Part shown: one piece after another, positions 1 to 8,912 of the stretch | Numbering within the stretch: position 1 is the stretch's first letter | Layout: each line of letters opens with the position of its first letter | Assembly (NCBI GenBank): GCA_011947345.1 | Contig: JAAVTG010000630.1 | Coordinates: forward strand, 1-18,080 | DNA: 18,080 bases | Direction of reading: 5' to 3' | Origin: Phytophthora quininea | Taxonomy: Eukaryota > Oomycota > Peronosporomycetes > Peronosporales > Peronosporaceae | Program-made: the position numbers and the translations under genes | The notes under the pieces: generated by a model | What the model was told of the DNA's origin: nothing | What the model saw: only the letters and a program-made list of their open reading frames with translations | The model's database searches: none

Positions 1-2414
1 ATCTGCATACGAAAAATATGTGTTAAACCAACCAATTCAAACACACACATGTCAATAGACGAACTTGCAAATGCCACTCGTAGTGACGCGCTTCTGGAAA
101 ATGTTATTGTACTGTATGACCATGGCTCTCGTTTCATCGAGAACCGGCACGACTGGGTGGATATACACCTCAAACGAGAACTTGTCTACGACATCCGCAA
201 GCGCCTCCATGAAAATATCAATGGTATGCTCCATACCTTCCTCTATCGACTGCAGGAGCATACGTTGTTAGCCAGGAGAACATCACGACCGAAAGATTTC
301 GTCTCACCTCGTATTTACACTTCTCAACAGCGTCCAGTATGCCTTCTCGACAATCAATCTCTCCAAATAGGAAAATGACACGAGACTTGACTGGGATGCT
401 TGCAATGACATGCCAGAAATTGAGTTTTGGGTAGAAAGTTGTTTCCTTGCGAAGATGCCAGTGCTTGAGCCCCGTCACAAGTGCCGGCCGTAATAGCCTG
501 CGCTTTCCATGAAGAGTAATCCGACGCCACGAAGTCGCTAGTGTATGCGAGTCTCCGCACACGTACACAGTGTCTGGAGAGGAATTCGATGGACCTGTGG
601 TGGGTGTAGCTCAAGTGCATCTTGTATAGACAGGAGCTGGGCGATGCAAGTGTAGTACGCTTGCTCGTTGCGGATGGTAGTCAGGTGTAGTTTGCGTCCG
701 ATTCTTTGAGGCTCCAGCACACGAATTAGAGGCGGTATAGCTGACAATCGTCCAGTGATAAACAAGATCTTAACGATCGTGAAAAAGCAAGCCAACAGAT
801 CAAGCTCTGCTTCGGGCAGAGCTGGTAGGACGCCGGACAGTAATTCATTTGTCCTTTCCGGCTGCTTATCGAGTTGTGAATTAAGTGTGACTTGAGCATA
901 ATGCTCATCGTTTCCGGATATCCAGTTGATATGATAACAGCGAGCGCTATCAGCTTCTTTGCGTCTTCTTCCTGCACAGAATCGTTTCCTTTCCACACAC
1001 CTGCTTGATCAAGGATATCGACAAATGATCCAGCCGACAACGATGATATCCCATTAGCGCCGTTGCCGATGCTAAGAGCACGGTTCTGACGGAAGAATGA
1101 AACCAGCACGTCGTAGGCTTCGTAGTAGCAGATTTTGACTTCCAATGCGTGTGCATGGTTGAGTGCGTAAGAAGCACTTTGGGGATTGCTGAATTGTGCG
1201 TGTCGGAAGCAACAAATGCAGTTGTCGATAGCTCCATAATCTTTAAGAATTGTAGCGATGAAGGCGTATGCTGCTCCTGCTGGTGGTGCTGTCGGGGAAC
1301 TGCTTGCTGCAACCTCTCCATGGCGTCAGCGTCTTCCAGCATCCCCACAAGGGCTTTCTTCACCCCTCGATCGTCAGATTTCCCGACTAAAACCCGTAGT
1401 GCCATTCCCAAAGCCTCACTTTTTCTGCCACGAGCATAGGTAATTTTTGCGTACAACAGCAACGCCTGTAGATTCAGTACTGGGGCTTGTAGATCTGGTA
1501 GGAGATGCATGATCAGTGCGATTGCTTCGTCCTGCTTACCTAGATTCTTCGTGTCATACAGCGCCTGCGCCTTTAGTACATACATCTGCGTCTCCATCCA
1601 CACTTTGTCTTGTGCAGAGAAGTTCGTTCCAGAGTTCACTCGCATAAATCCCTGTAATTCGTCCAAAGTCTTTACTGCTCGGTTGTTCTTGTGCATTTCC
1701 ACATAGCATTCAGCCAGTCTCAAAGCGCTAGTGAACGCCAAGCAAGTAACCTGCTTATTCTCGTTACTTTTCCACTCTCCGTCGCATCCATGAGCTCTCC
1801 AGCACTTTAGAAAATGTCCAGCAGCCTCTTCGTACTGCTCATTAGCCATCGAAATGTTCCCCAGAGCCAGCAGAGCCTCCGCGTTTTGGGGCTCAGCAGC
1901 CAGCACGACGGTCTTGTAGAGTTCTCTTGCAGTGCAGAACTTGTTGAGCTTCATATTGGCAGCAGCCAGCTGCAACACCTTTTTCAGCTTAGGATCCTGC
2001 TCTAACGTCCTTGTTTCAGGATGGAGATTGCACTTGGTGGGCTTTACTTTCGGCGGAGGCTCGGGGCCCAGCACCTTCCTCTGAGGGGACTTGGGGGCTA
2101 CCACGAGCTCAAAGTCGCAGGTCTCGTGGGTCTGCGCAGTGGATTGGCATCTGGAGCCCCCGACCAGTGCCACCGACTGGTCCAGCGACGTCAGCAGTCG
2201 ACGAGACGAAGCGTTCTGTGTCCAAGTATACGTCCACTTCCGACAGCTGCAGCGGCCGCTTGGGACGGAACTTGGCCGTGTAGGCGGAGAAGAAGCACTG
2301 CAGCACAGAGCGCACAGACGGACACGCGCTGGGGTCGTCCACGAGCGGCAGGTTGAGCCGCTTGGTCCACGCGTCGGCCTCGTCCGTTGCCTCGAAATGC
2401 ACGTACAGCCGCAT
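1..2414 (-). CDS. TPR-repeat protein fused to a GDSH/GEIDCR (SGNH-like) domain; 3' end off the window
   Basis: Read on the minus strand from ATG at 2414 (MRLYVHFEATDEADAW). Order: an N-terminal compact domain of about 70 residues that could be ubiquitin-like (inference); helical TPR units between about 2000 and 1260 (for example NAEALLALGNISMANEQYEEA); further helical segments to about 610; then VYVCGDSHTLATSW, TGLKHWHLR, FLFGEIDCREG and YIHPVVPVLDETR. GDS, GEID and the later His sit where SGNH hydrolases carry blocks I, III and V, so a hydrolase-like fold is likely, substrate unknown. One added base restores the frame at 1181-1184, 958-960 and 602-604; another break lies between 2150 and 2230 (one base fewer, or two more). 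An intron at 250-307 joins the last parts and a second may end at position 3. I recognise the architecture but know no assigned function. Confidence 0.75.
3..64 (-). other. Probable second intron of the TPR-SGNH gene, 62 nt
   Basis: The last conserved-looking residues (NNIFQKRVTTSGIC) are followed on the minus strand by GTTCGT, a TTTAAC branch-like element and TATGCAG just before the window edge. The unspliced frame stops at once (TGA at 52-54). Only two bases of the next exon are visible, so continuation of the frame cannot be tested. Confidence 0.45.
250..307 (-). other. Spliceosomal intron, 58 nt, phase 0
   Basis: On the minus strand the exon ends AAATACGAG, followed by donor GTGAGA, a branch-like GGCTAACAA about 25 nt before the acceptor, and acceptor CTCCTGCAG. 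Splicing joins KYE to SIEEGMEHTIDIF in frame. Without splicing the frame runs into an unrelated tail and stops at 218. Length and signals fit oomycete introns. Confidence 0.8.
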
Positions 2415-2687
2415 CGGTTGCAGAATGCAAATGTACACAAAGGAGTAGTATACTCCAACGAGTGTATACGCCTGAAGAAGTGCTTCAGCCGAAAATGGAG
2501 AGCAAGTTGTTGCTACTGCATAGTAGTAGATAGAGAGGTAGCATAAGACACAAATGCAGGTCGACCGCCATTGCGTTTGCTTATTTTTCTCGTGTTTTGT
2601 AGCTTTAATCCGACCTCGACCCCTTACAGGTCGCTGAAGTGACGAACATGGCCCCAACTGGAACCGCTTGTCTTGGTGCCTGCCGCT
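2415..2687. other. Intergenic spacer between the COX-like gene and the TPR gene
   Basis: No supported gene here. It must hold the 3' end of the 54-residue COX-like gene and the promoter of the TPR-SGNH gene, both on the minus strand. A GCATTCTGCA stretch just before the 2414 ATG resembles the oomycete initiator but is very close to the start codon, so I do not call it. Longer frames on either strand are low-complexity shadows. Confidence 0.5.
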
Positions 2688-2852
2688 CTAGTCCTCGTCG
2701 TGAGCCGAGCTCTTCTTGAGCTGCTGGGCGTCGTACCACTTGTAGAATCGGCTGATGCGGTCCATCTCCTGGTTCTTAAAGTTGTCCCACACGAAGGCGG
2801 CGCCGATGCCGAGCGTCGTGGCGATCACAATGTCCTTGAGCGGGGAGATCAT
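2688..2852 (-). CDS. Cytochrome c oxidase subunit 5C/6C-like protein, 54 aa
   Basis: The minus-strand ATG at 2852 opens a 54-codon frame ending in TAG at 2688-2690. It starts MISPLKDIVIATTLGIG, a hydrophobic helix, followed by WDNFKNQEMDRISRFYKWYD and a charged tail. The layout (short polar start, KDIVI..TLG helix, W, N, R..FY) matches COX5C/COX6C, small single-helix subunits of mitochondrial complex IV. There is no separate presequence, as is normal for these subunits. The start has a reasonable context (GGAAGATGA); the same frame upstream reaches a TGA at about 2906-2908 with no other ATG. An extra 5' exon cannot be ruled out. The assignment rests on remembered family pattern, not a search. 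Confidence 0.65.
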   Translation of the reverse strand: MISPLKDIVIATTLGIGAAFVWDNFKNQEMDRISRFYKWYDAQQLKKSSAHDED

Positions 2853-3172
2853 CTTCCGAAGCGAGTCTGTGGGGCTTGCGCGGCTTGTTGCTGACTGAGG
2901 GCACCCTCAAAACCGCAGACCCGCAACGAGCGGATGTCACAGCACGACCAAATGTCGTCGTGCGACGATAGCTGCAGTACTACCGAAAAGACACGAAACG
3001 TGAGCATGACACCCCGTCCATTCAAGGAGGGGCTGGAAAGACGCGGCTATAGAAACGCGTCTAAAGTCGCATCGTAGCAATCCAGCTAAGTACGCCAACA
3101 TGATTGGCTGAAAATCGCTTTTGCGTGGCTCTTCATCTCGAACGCTTCAAGATCGAACGCTTCAAGATCGCA
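2853..3172. promoter_or_regulatory. Shared 5' region between divergent COX-like and TMTC genes
   Basis: About 320 bp separates two divergently transcribed starts (2852 minus, 3173 plus), so both promoters must lie here. No TATA box stands out and I find no clear oomycete initiator. A minimal upstream ORF (ATG ATT GGC TGA, 3100-3111) precedes the TMTC start. Confidence 0.4.
3141..3170 (+). repeat. Perfect 15-bp tandem duplication upstream of the TMTC start
   Basis: AACGCTTCAAGATCG occurs twice in a row (3141-3155 and 3156-3170), ending two bases before the ATG at 3173. It presumably lies in the 5' UTR. Its length is a multiple of three, so it would not disturb a frame if translation began further upstream. 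Confidence 0.9.
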
Positions 3173-5542
3173 ATGGCCGTGTCAACGCGCGTCCTGCCCC
3201 CTCTGGGCGTGTTCGTGACCGCTCTGCTCGCTGCCTGGAACGCCAACTACAATGGCTTCGTGTGGGACGACCGCTCCGCCGTGCTGAGCAACCTGGATGC
3301 GCAGAGCAGCTCACTTAGCGACGTCTTCTCGCACGACTTCTGGGGTACTGACATCCGGTCCGAGCACAGCCACAAGAGCTACCGACCGTTGACAATTCTG
3401 AGCTTCCGACTCAACTTCCTAATGGCTGGAGGCCACAGCCAATGGCTCTACCACTTTACGAACGCGATGGTGCACGCAGCGTGTGCTCTTCTGGTCTACC
3501 GAGTCGGCTCTGTCTTGTTCCAGGAGCATCGAGATGCTCAACTGGAGAAGGAAAACCCTCAGGACGCGGCACCAATCGAGATGCAGATGGAAGGTGGCAC
3601 AGTGAATGTGGGGCCGCTGACAGCAGGTTTGCTGTTTGCGGTGCACCCGATTCATTGTGATGCGGTTGCGAGCATTGTTGGTCGAGCGGATCTGTTGTGT
3701 ACGGCACTGTCGTTGATGTCGTTTCTGATGCATGTGAATGGGGCGTCAAGCAAGCGCGATACAAATGGTTTGGGAAATTTGGTGGTGTCGATGTTGCTGA
3801 CTATTGCGGCGGCGTTGTGCAAAGAGTTGGGGTTCACAACATTTGCGGTACTGGTTGCGTATGACGTCTTGAGGATGCACTCGTATAAGAGAGAGGGCAT
3901 GCATTTGCGTTGGATGCAGCTTCGACTAGTAGTTACCGTAACTGTTGGCGTCATTGCAGCGCTGGTGAGGGTGTGGATCAATGGTGAACACCGCCAAATG
4001 GAATGGAACATCCTTGCGAACAACATCGTGGTCCAAGACAGTAGACTGACGCGAGGTTTGTCGTATGCACACGTACACGCTTGGTATCTCTGGAAACTCC
4101 TGTGGCCGCGATGGTTGTGCTTTGACTATGGATATAACACGATCCCAGTGATTGACCGTATCACGGATCCTCGCAACGTATACTCGCTTCTCGCTTACAC
4201 AATGGTTCTAACAGGGTTATACGCTGCGGCCAAGCAACTTCATCTTGTTGGTCCTAGACAGCTAAACACTCAGCCATCGTCGCTGTTACTGACGAGTATT
4301 GCTTTTGGCGCGATTCCATTCATACCAGCCTCGAATATCGTGTTCCCCGTCGGCACTGTTGTTGCCGAGAGGTTGTTGTATTTCCCGAGCGTTGGCTTCT
4401 GTCTCCTGATTGGATGTGTTGTTGACCACGCGATTTCAATCACAAACAAATACAGCAACATGGAAGAAGCTGTGGTGGCTGGAACAAACTCCGCGTTGAC
4501 GGAGCTGCGACTTTTTGGGAAGCAACCAGTATTTTTAGTACCGCGCGATATATGATTCTAACATGTGGAGTATTGCTACTCGGGTCTGCGTGTTACCGTA
4601 CCCACTTACGGAACGCTGAATGGGTCAGTGAAGACACACTTTTCAACGCTGCAGTGGAAATCGTCCCCACAAATGTTAAGGTACTTTCAAATCAGGCGAA
4701 AACTCTACTGAATTCCAACCCTCAGCGAGCACTCGATTATCTGCGAGTATCGCTGGGAATGGTACCAAAGCATATCGAGAGCAACTCAAATATTGGGCTC
4801 GCCTTCATCTCGCTTTCCGCCAAAAGCGATGACGATGAAAGTTTATTTCTCAATGGCATTCGACACTTGTACAAGTCCGCAATGTTTGCTCCAAACCACT
4901 TCCAGGCACCAGGTTTTCTTGGCAGCGAGCTCTACAAGTATTGGCTAAGTAACAAGGAAAGCGAAGCCCCGCAGTCGCTAGAGCGATTCCTCGCCAGCGA
5001 TAAAATGGCTAGTGCTACCAAGTTTTGGATCACGCCATTGACCAAAGCAGCTTTTTCCCGATGCATTTCTACCACCGCGCCAACATTGCGTATGAGGTCG
5101 GGGATTATGATGAGGCTATAAAGTACTACCGCATGACAGAGGTGGCAAACGGCGTAATTCGAGACCGAAAGGTAGACTTGGAGCTTCTGATTGATCCTGC
5201 GCTCGTGTACAACATGTTGGGGGTCTGCTACAACAAGAAGGGAGAGTGGAGGAGGCTCTAACGATCTGGCGGAAAGGTATCGCCTTGTACCCAGAAGAAA
5301 CAGATCTGCACGTGAATTTGGCGTTGATGCTGCATAAGCTCGGAGATACGAAAGCATCCGACGCCCAGTTGAGAGCAGGACTGATCGCAGCCAAAAGACC
5401 GCATCATATCGCGAAGCTGCGCAAAATTGTACATGTCCTAGGGAACTTGGGCTTTAAAAATGCGGTCAAAGCATTCTTTGATCGTGCTGCCGAGCTCGAG
5501 CAGGAATTTAAAGACGTTCAAGATAGCGGAAAAGCGGGGTAG
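3173..5542 (+). CDS. TMTC-like transmembrane and TPR protein (O-mannosyltransferase family)
   Basis: TMTC proteins are ER membrane GT-C enzymes that O-mannosylate luminal substrates such as cadherin domains in animals; the oomycete substrate is unknown. From ATG 3173: a first membrane helix, the acidic luminal motif WDDR (residues 31-34), SHKSYRPLTILSFRLN, VHPIHCDAVASIVGRADLL, LCKELGFT, several more membrane segments, and VVAERLLYFPSVGFCLL, all typical TMTC blocks. From about 4610 the protein changes to TPR units (ALDYLRVSLGMVPKHIES, YEVGDYDEAIKYYR, EEALTIWRKGIALYPEE). The frame breaks at 4512-4516 (T5), 5023-5026 (T4) and 5248-5249 (GG); one added base at each gives exactly 791 codons including the stop. 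Earlier in-frame codons have no ATG. The gene converges on the kinase gene. Confidence 0.88.
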
Positions 5543-5657
5543 TAGTAGATAAACAGACCGAGTAAGCAATCGGATGGTGATGAGAGTGGAGCTCTTTCGG
5601 GATGTACTACTAGACTACTAGACTACAAGCACTGGATGCATTATGTACTGTGTCGAT
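5543..5657. other. Short convergent intergenic spacer
   Basis: Only 115 bp lie between the stop codons of the TMTC gene (plus) and the kinase gene (minus), so both 3' UTRs and polyadenylation signals must share or overlap this stretch. No gene is visible. Confidence 0.6.
5607..5626 (+). repeat. Microsatellite-like 8-mer, 2.5 copies
   Basis: CTACTAGA is repeated two and a half times in the convergent spacer. It is short and probably replication slippage; no function is implied. Confidence 0.85.
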
Positions 5658-7368
5658 TTACACCACCTTGCGCGAAAGTATTACCTGGAGTCGATAAAGC
5701 GCTTCTGGCGCGGTTGGACGCTCGCTGGGATTCACTGCCACACACGAACGACCCAACGCAACCACAAATGACGGGCTCTGCTGCGAAAACGTGACTTGTA
5801 GGGACCCCATCGCCACTTGTTGTAGAATAGCAGCATCCGGCAGTTGACGCCCCACTGAGTCCCGGGCCTGCGCCTTGGCCTCCGTGTACGGGAGCGTGTG
5901 CACGTCCAACTCTGACAGCACCACGCCAAACGAGAACATGTCGGCCTTGACGTCGTACTTCTCGCCCAGCATCACCTCGGGCGCCATCCAAAGCGAGGTA
6001 CCCACTCCCGCCGTCATTGTCCGATCAAGGCGTTCGCGTGAAATCCCAAAGTCCGTCAACTTGGCCTCGAGCGCTCCGTTCAGCAAAATGTTGCGGGATT
6101 TCAAGTCGCGATGGATCACTGGAGGCTTGAGAGAGTGCAAGTACGTTAGTGCATGGCAGACCTGGAGAGCTATCGTGGCTTTGTGGCGGTCGAAGCCTAC
6201 GGGGTGGCGCTGTTCCAAATACTTGTCAAGTAGCGCTCGCAGGTCGCCACCGTCCATGAACTCGAGGACGACGCAAAGATCTGATAGCGAGTCCCATGCG
6301 ACGCCAATGAAGCGGACAATGTGCGGGTGCTCCATTGTTGCTGTCATTTTGGCTTCTCCCAAGAACTCGTTGACATGTTGAAGACTCCCACGAGTCTCGG
6401 AAAGCAGCATTTTGATCGCTACTCGACCTCTGTTGAAGACCCCGTCGTATACCTCGCCGAACGCTCCACGACTGACGAGTTTCTTCACCTGAACCTTGTC
6501 GCGAGGAATACGCTTGGCTGTGATGACATCGTCGTCCCAGAGTCCAATTTGACCTCGTAAAGCCATTTCCAAAGAAGCAGTATTGTCGAGCTGAAGACTT
6601 GCTGTAGGTGCTGTGGGGACTGCGGGACGATACACAGTCTCCGTGTTCTTGGTGCGAGAGCGACGTCGACAGTAGCAAATAACACATGAGACGATCAGGA
6701 CAATTGCCACGCCGCCGATGACGGCAACAATGACCGTTGCGCTTAACCCACTTCTGCCATTGCTGCTGCTTCCGTCGCCACGTTTGGACGAAGTGGAGCC
6801 ACTAGAGTAAGCGCTGTCGTCCCCATCGATATCGTACCATTTGCTCCAAGAATCGTCACACTCGTGCTTATCGAGAACGTATTTGCTTGCGCTATACGTC
6901 GCGTAGAGCTGGCTTGGATCGCAAGAACTGTCGTAGTAGTATTTCAACGATGCAGATCCGTCCGAGCCGACCCGAGCAACAACGTGAGGAACTTCAGTCA
7001 ACTTCGTGTTCGGAGAGCCCTCGCAATTCCCAGAGGCCAAAAATCCTTGGGCGTATGAAATCGTCATGCATTGGCTATCCGCGTACGTCTCCACCAAAAT
7101 GTAGGGTGTTACCGAAAGAGCTCTTCATCTTGGTTTTGTAGTCTGTGGTGCAATCCATCGCCGCCATCCCGATGTTGGTGGCGGTCGTGTTTCCGTCTGG
7201 AGCGCACGTCTTCGCATAGCAGTCAGGATACACTTTCGCGTACGTGTTGTACGGTGTGCCGTCGCAGGAGTTCCCCGTGTAGTAGACCCACACCCTAAAC
7301 AAAGTAGCCTTAGCCACGTTTGCTGCAAAAACAAAGGCAAGCAGAGCCCGCAGACCTACACGCGCCAT
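5658..7368 (-). CDS. Receptor-like TKL protein kinase with secreted Cys-rich ectodomain
   Basis: The minus-strand ATG at 7368 starts a signal peptide (MARVGLRALLAFVFAANVAKA). A Cys-rich extracellular region of about 185 residues follows, with many Tyr and Thr, then a Ser/Gly-rich stalk, one membrane helix (about residues 210-232, ATVIVAVIGGVAIVLIVSCV) and a CRRRSR stop-transfer. The kinase domain (about 293-565) keeps the Gly loop SRGAFGEV, the VAIK lysine (about 319), the catalytic HRDLKSRN (about 419), TDFG and WMAPE; the K-S-R-N loop and overall pattern point to the tyrosine-kinase-like group expanded in oomycetes. It should be an active Ser/Thr kinase at the plasma membrane; ligand unknown. 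The frame breaks at 7104-7106 (one base fewer, or two more, gives GNT.YILVETYAD). An initiator lies 27 bp upstream. Confidence 0.88.
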
Positions 7369-7394
7369 TTTCCGATGAAGCGAGGGATCGATTG

Positions 7395-7404
7395 TGTGGA
7401 ATGA
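7395..7404 (-). promoter_or_regulatory. Oomycete-type initiator (Inr) of the kinase gene
   Basis: Minus-strand TCATTCCACA matches the core of the oomycete initiator (TCATTYYNCA) at all fixed positions. It lies 27 bp upstream of the kinase ATG, a normal distance for these short 5' UTRs. Confidence 0.65.
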
Positions 7405-7510
7405 CGATCAAAACGGCTGTGGATAAAAGATTGTCCATCGGTTAGTTGCAGCAGTGCTGGAAAGTAGATGCAGGTGTCCGTTGATGCATGTGGAGGTCAT
7501 AGGTGCACAC

Positions 7511-7834
7511 CTATTTTGCTTTTTTAGCACGAGAGACTTCTTGTTTGACAAGGCCGTGCTGTGCCCAAAGAAGCTCTGAGCTTGCTGCAATCTGTTTCTT
7601 GTGGCGAGTTGTGATTTTAATTTGCGAAGATATTCGGCATCTGCTGCGTCTGCACAGTTGGTGTCAATGCTAAGCTCCCGATTGTATTTGCTGTAGGTTG
7701 CCGATGCGAAAAAGTTGGTTCTGTCGTAGAGTACAGCAGCCGTTGACCACTGCCTCAGGGAAATCGAGTTCTATCCATGTGAGTAAATCGCGAGGGTTGC
7801 TGCTTATCTCTTGAACTCTTCTGAAGAAACAACA
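7511..7834 (-). pseudogene. Unrecognised minus-strand coding fragment upstream of the kinase gene
   Basis: Two adjoining minus-strand frames read like protein. The first (7834 to about 7742) gives RVQEISSNPRDLLTWIELDF and PEAVV. The second (to about 7520) gives AAVLYDRTNFFASATYSKY, then a charged helical stretch (AEYLRKLKSQLATRNRL) and LSNKKSLVL. One added A in the final A run would give a stop (TAG, 7511-7513) after KKAK. Joining the two frames at about 7741 needs one base fewer or two more. A stop (TGA, 7835-7837) closes the 5' side and no good ATG is present, so this is a C-terminal fragment or the last exon of a gene. I recognise no family, and chance open frames cannot be excluded. Confidence 0.35.
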
Positions 7835-7837
7835 TCA

Positions 7838-8059
7838 CTTTATACTTGGAATTGGCTATAGCAGAAACTTGCACTTATTGCTAGTATTGCAACAGGTTGA
7901 AGCCCGCCACCTGAAGGTGCAACTATAAGCTCGCCGGATTGTATGAGTGTCGACTCGACAAGGTTGGCGTCGATCAAGCGTAGTTTGTTATCTTCTTTTG
8001 GCTTTGCTCTTAACTTTTAAGATTTATAATTTTTTATTAATTTTAATTCATTCTGCTTT
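7838..8059. other. AT-rich noncoding stretch
   Basis: No supported gene. It contains ACTTGCACTT at 7867-7876, a 10-mer seen again near 9111, and a T/A-rich run at about 8015-8050. It may be flank of the gag-like remnant that follows; no LTR ends are recognised. Confidence 0.4.
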
Positions 8060-8912
8060 TTGCATGCAAGTGCAGACCACAAAGAATTCTTTAACTCTCT
8101 TCGCGCTGGGCAGCACCGTGGGCCGGCAATGGAGGCGCTTTTTCTTCTCAAGTAAGTGAGCAGGATGTGGTCGTGGCTCTGCGCAAGACGCGAGTCGTCG
8201 CTGACCCGAAAAAACCTCCATGGGAAATCGGAGAAGAAGGCCGAGAAAGTCGCCAAAAAGGCAGCGGTCCATCGACTGATCCTTGAGCAACTCGATCGGT
8301 TCCAGCACCAAAATGAAGTTTTGGCGATTAAGACGGCCGAGTGTCTACAGCAGTAGTACGAGAATGAAGTCGAGCTGAACTCCAAGCAGGCGACCCCCGG
8401 TGCGCAGTTGGAGGCGCAGAAGAATGCCCTAACAGAGCAGTACCAGTTAATGCGGGAGCCGCTGAAAGCCATCACGACCACCAGATCGGGGATATGAAGG
8501 AGGAAGTGCTTTCGTCTCGAGGACAGAGCCGCTGGGGATGGTTTGTCCGGAGTGTCAGACGAAATACCCTCGACCACGAAGGAGATAAGCCCATGGGAGG
8601 AGATGAAACTGGTGAAGTAGGAAGGAGCCAACTATCACAATCTCAACAAATGCGAACATGCCCATGCCTCCTGTGTATCGAGGTTCTACTAAGAAGGAGA
8701 AATGGACGTTTATAGACAGCTATTTGATCTACAAGCGAAGAATCATCGCTCCGAATCAAGGATCGTACGGGAAAGTCCTCGTGACGCCCTTAAGTGCGTG
8801 TAGTATCGAGCACCGAACATTAGTTCGGATCTGCATGTATGAGGTCGGCAAGTCTGAATCGGAAGAGGAACGGAAGTCTCACTTCCTGGCGACTCGGCGG
8901 TCAGAGGTTTAA
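8060..8912 (+). pseudogene. Decayed gag-like retroelement fragment
   Basis: Plus-strand pieces in shifting frames. About 8113-8230 reads AGNGGAFSSQVSEQDVVVAL followed by RKTRVVADPKKPPWE. A coiled-coil frame from 8156 (KKAEKVAKKAAVHRLILEQL) runs to a true in-frame stop, CAG-TAG, at 8354-8356, and continues beyond it (QLEAQKNALTEQYQLM) to 8498. 8658-8912 reads MPPVYRGSTKKEKWTFIDSY and MYEVGKSE. The last block resembles a Y/F-RGSTKKEK...Y...PLSAC...HRT.VRI phrase that I recall from oomycete retroelement gag-like proteins. No protease, RT or integrase follows and no LTRs are visible, so this is a fragment. The family call is from memory and moderate. Confidence 0.5.

Noticed and set aside
2021..2546. 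Overlapping plus-strand frames over the N-terminal part of the TPR gene
   Set aside because: Pro/Gly/Ser/Arg-rich GC shadows; the minus strand carries the TPR and N-terminal domain sequence.
3104..3172. Upstream in-frame extension of TMTC starting at a TTG
   Set aside because: There is no ATG in this extension, a TGA lies directly before it, and it encodes the 15-bp duplication; ATG 3173 leads straight into the expected first membrane helix.
4500..5260. Introns as the explanation for frame changes in TMTC
   Set aside because: No GT...AG pair of intron length fits; the frames overlap or abut and one added base at T5, T4 and GG gives continuous TMTC/TPR sequence.
5875..6381. 168-codon plus-strand frame opposite the kinase domain
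   Set aside because: The minus strand has all kinase motifs here; the plus frame is a Ser/Arg-rich shadow.
7541..7563. Short inverted repeat in the kinase upstream region
   Set aside because: Only six paired bases (AGCACG/CGTGCT), expected by chance.
8017..8631. Uninterrupted 204-codon minus-strand frame antisense to the gag-like remnant
   Set aside because: Its composition (Ser, Cys, Phe, Arg-rich, no motif) is what the complement of a Lys/Glu/Gln-rich coiled coil gives; the plus strand carries the recognisable blocks.
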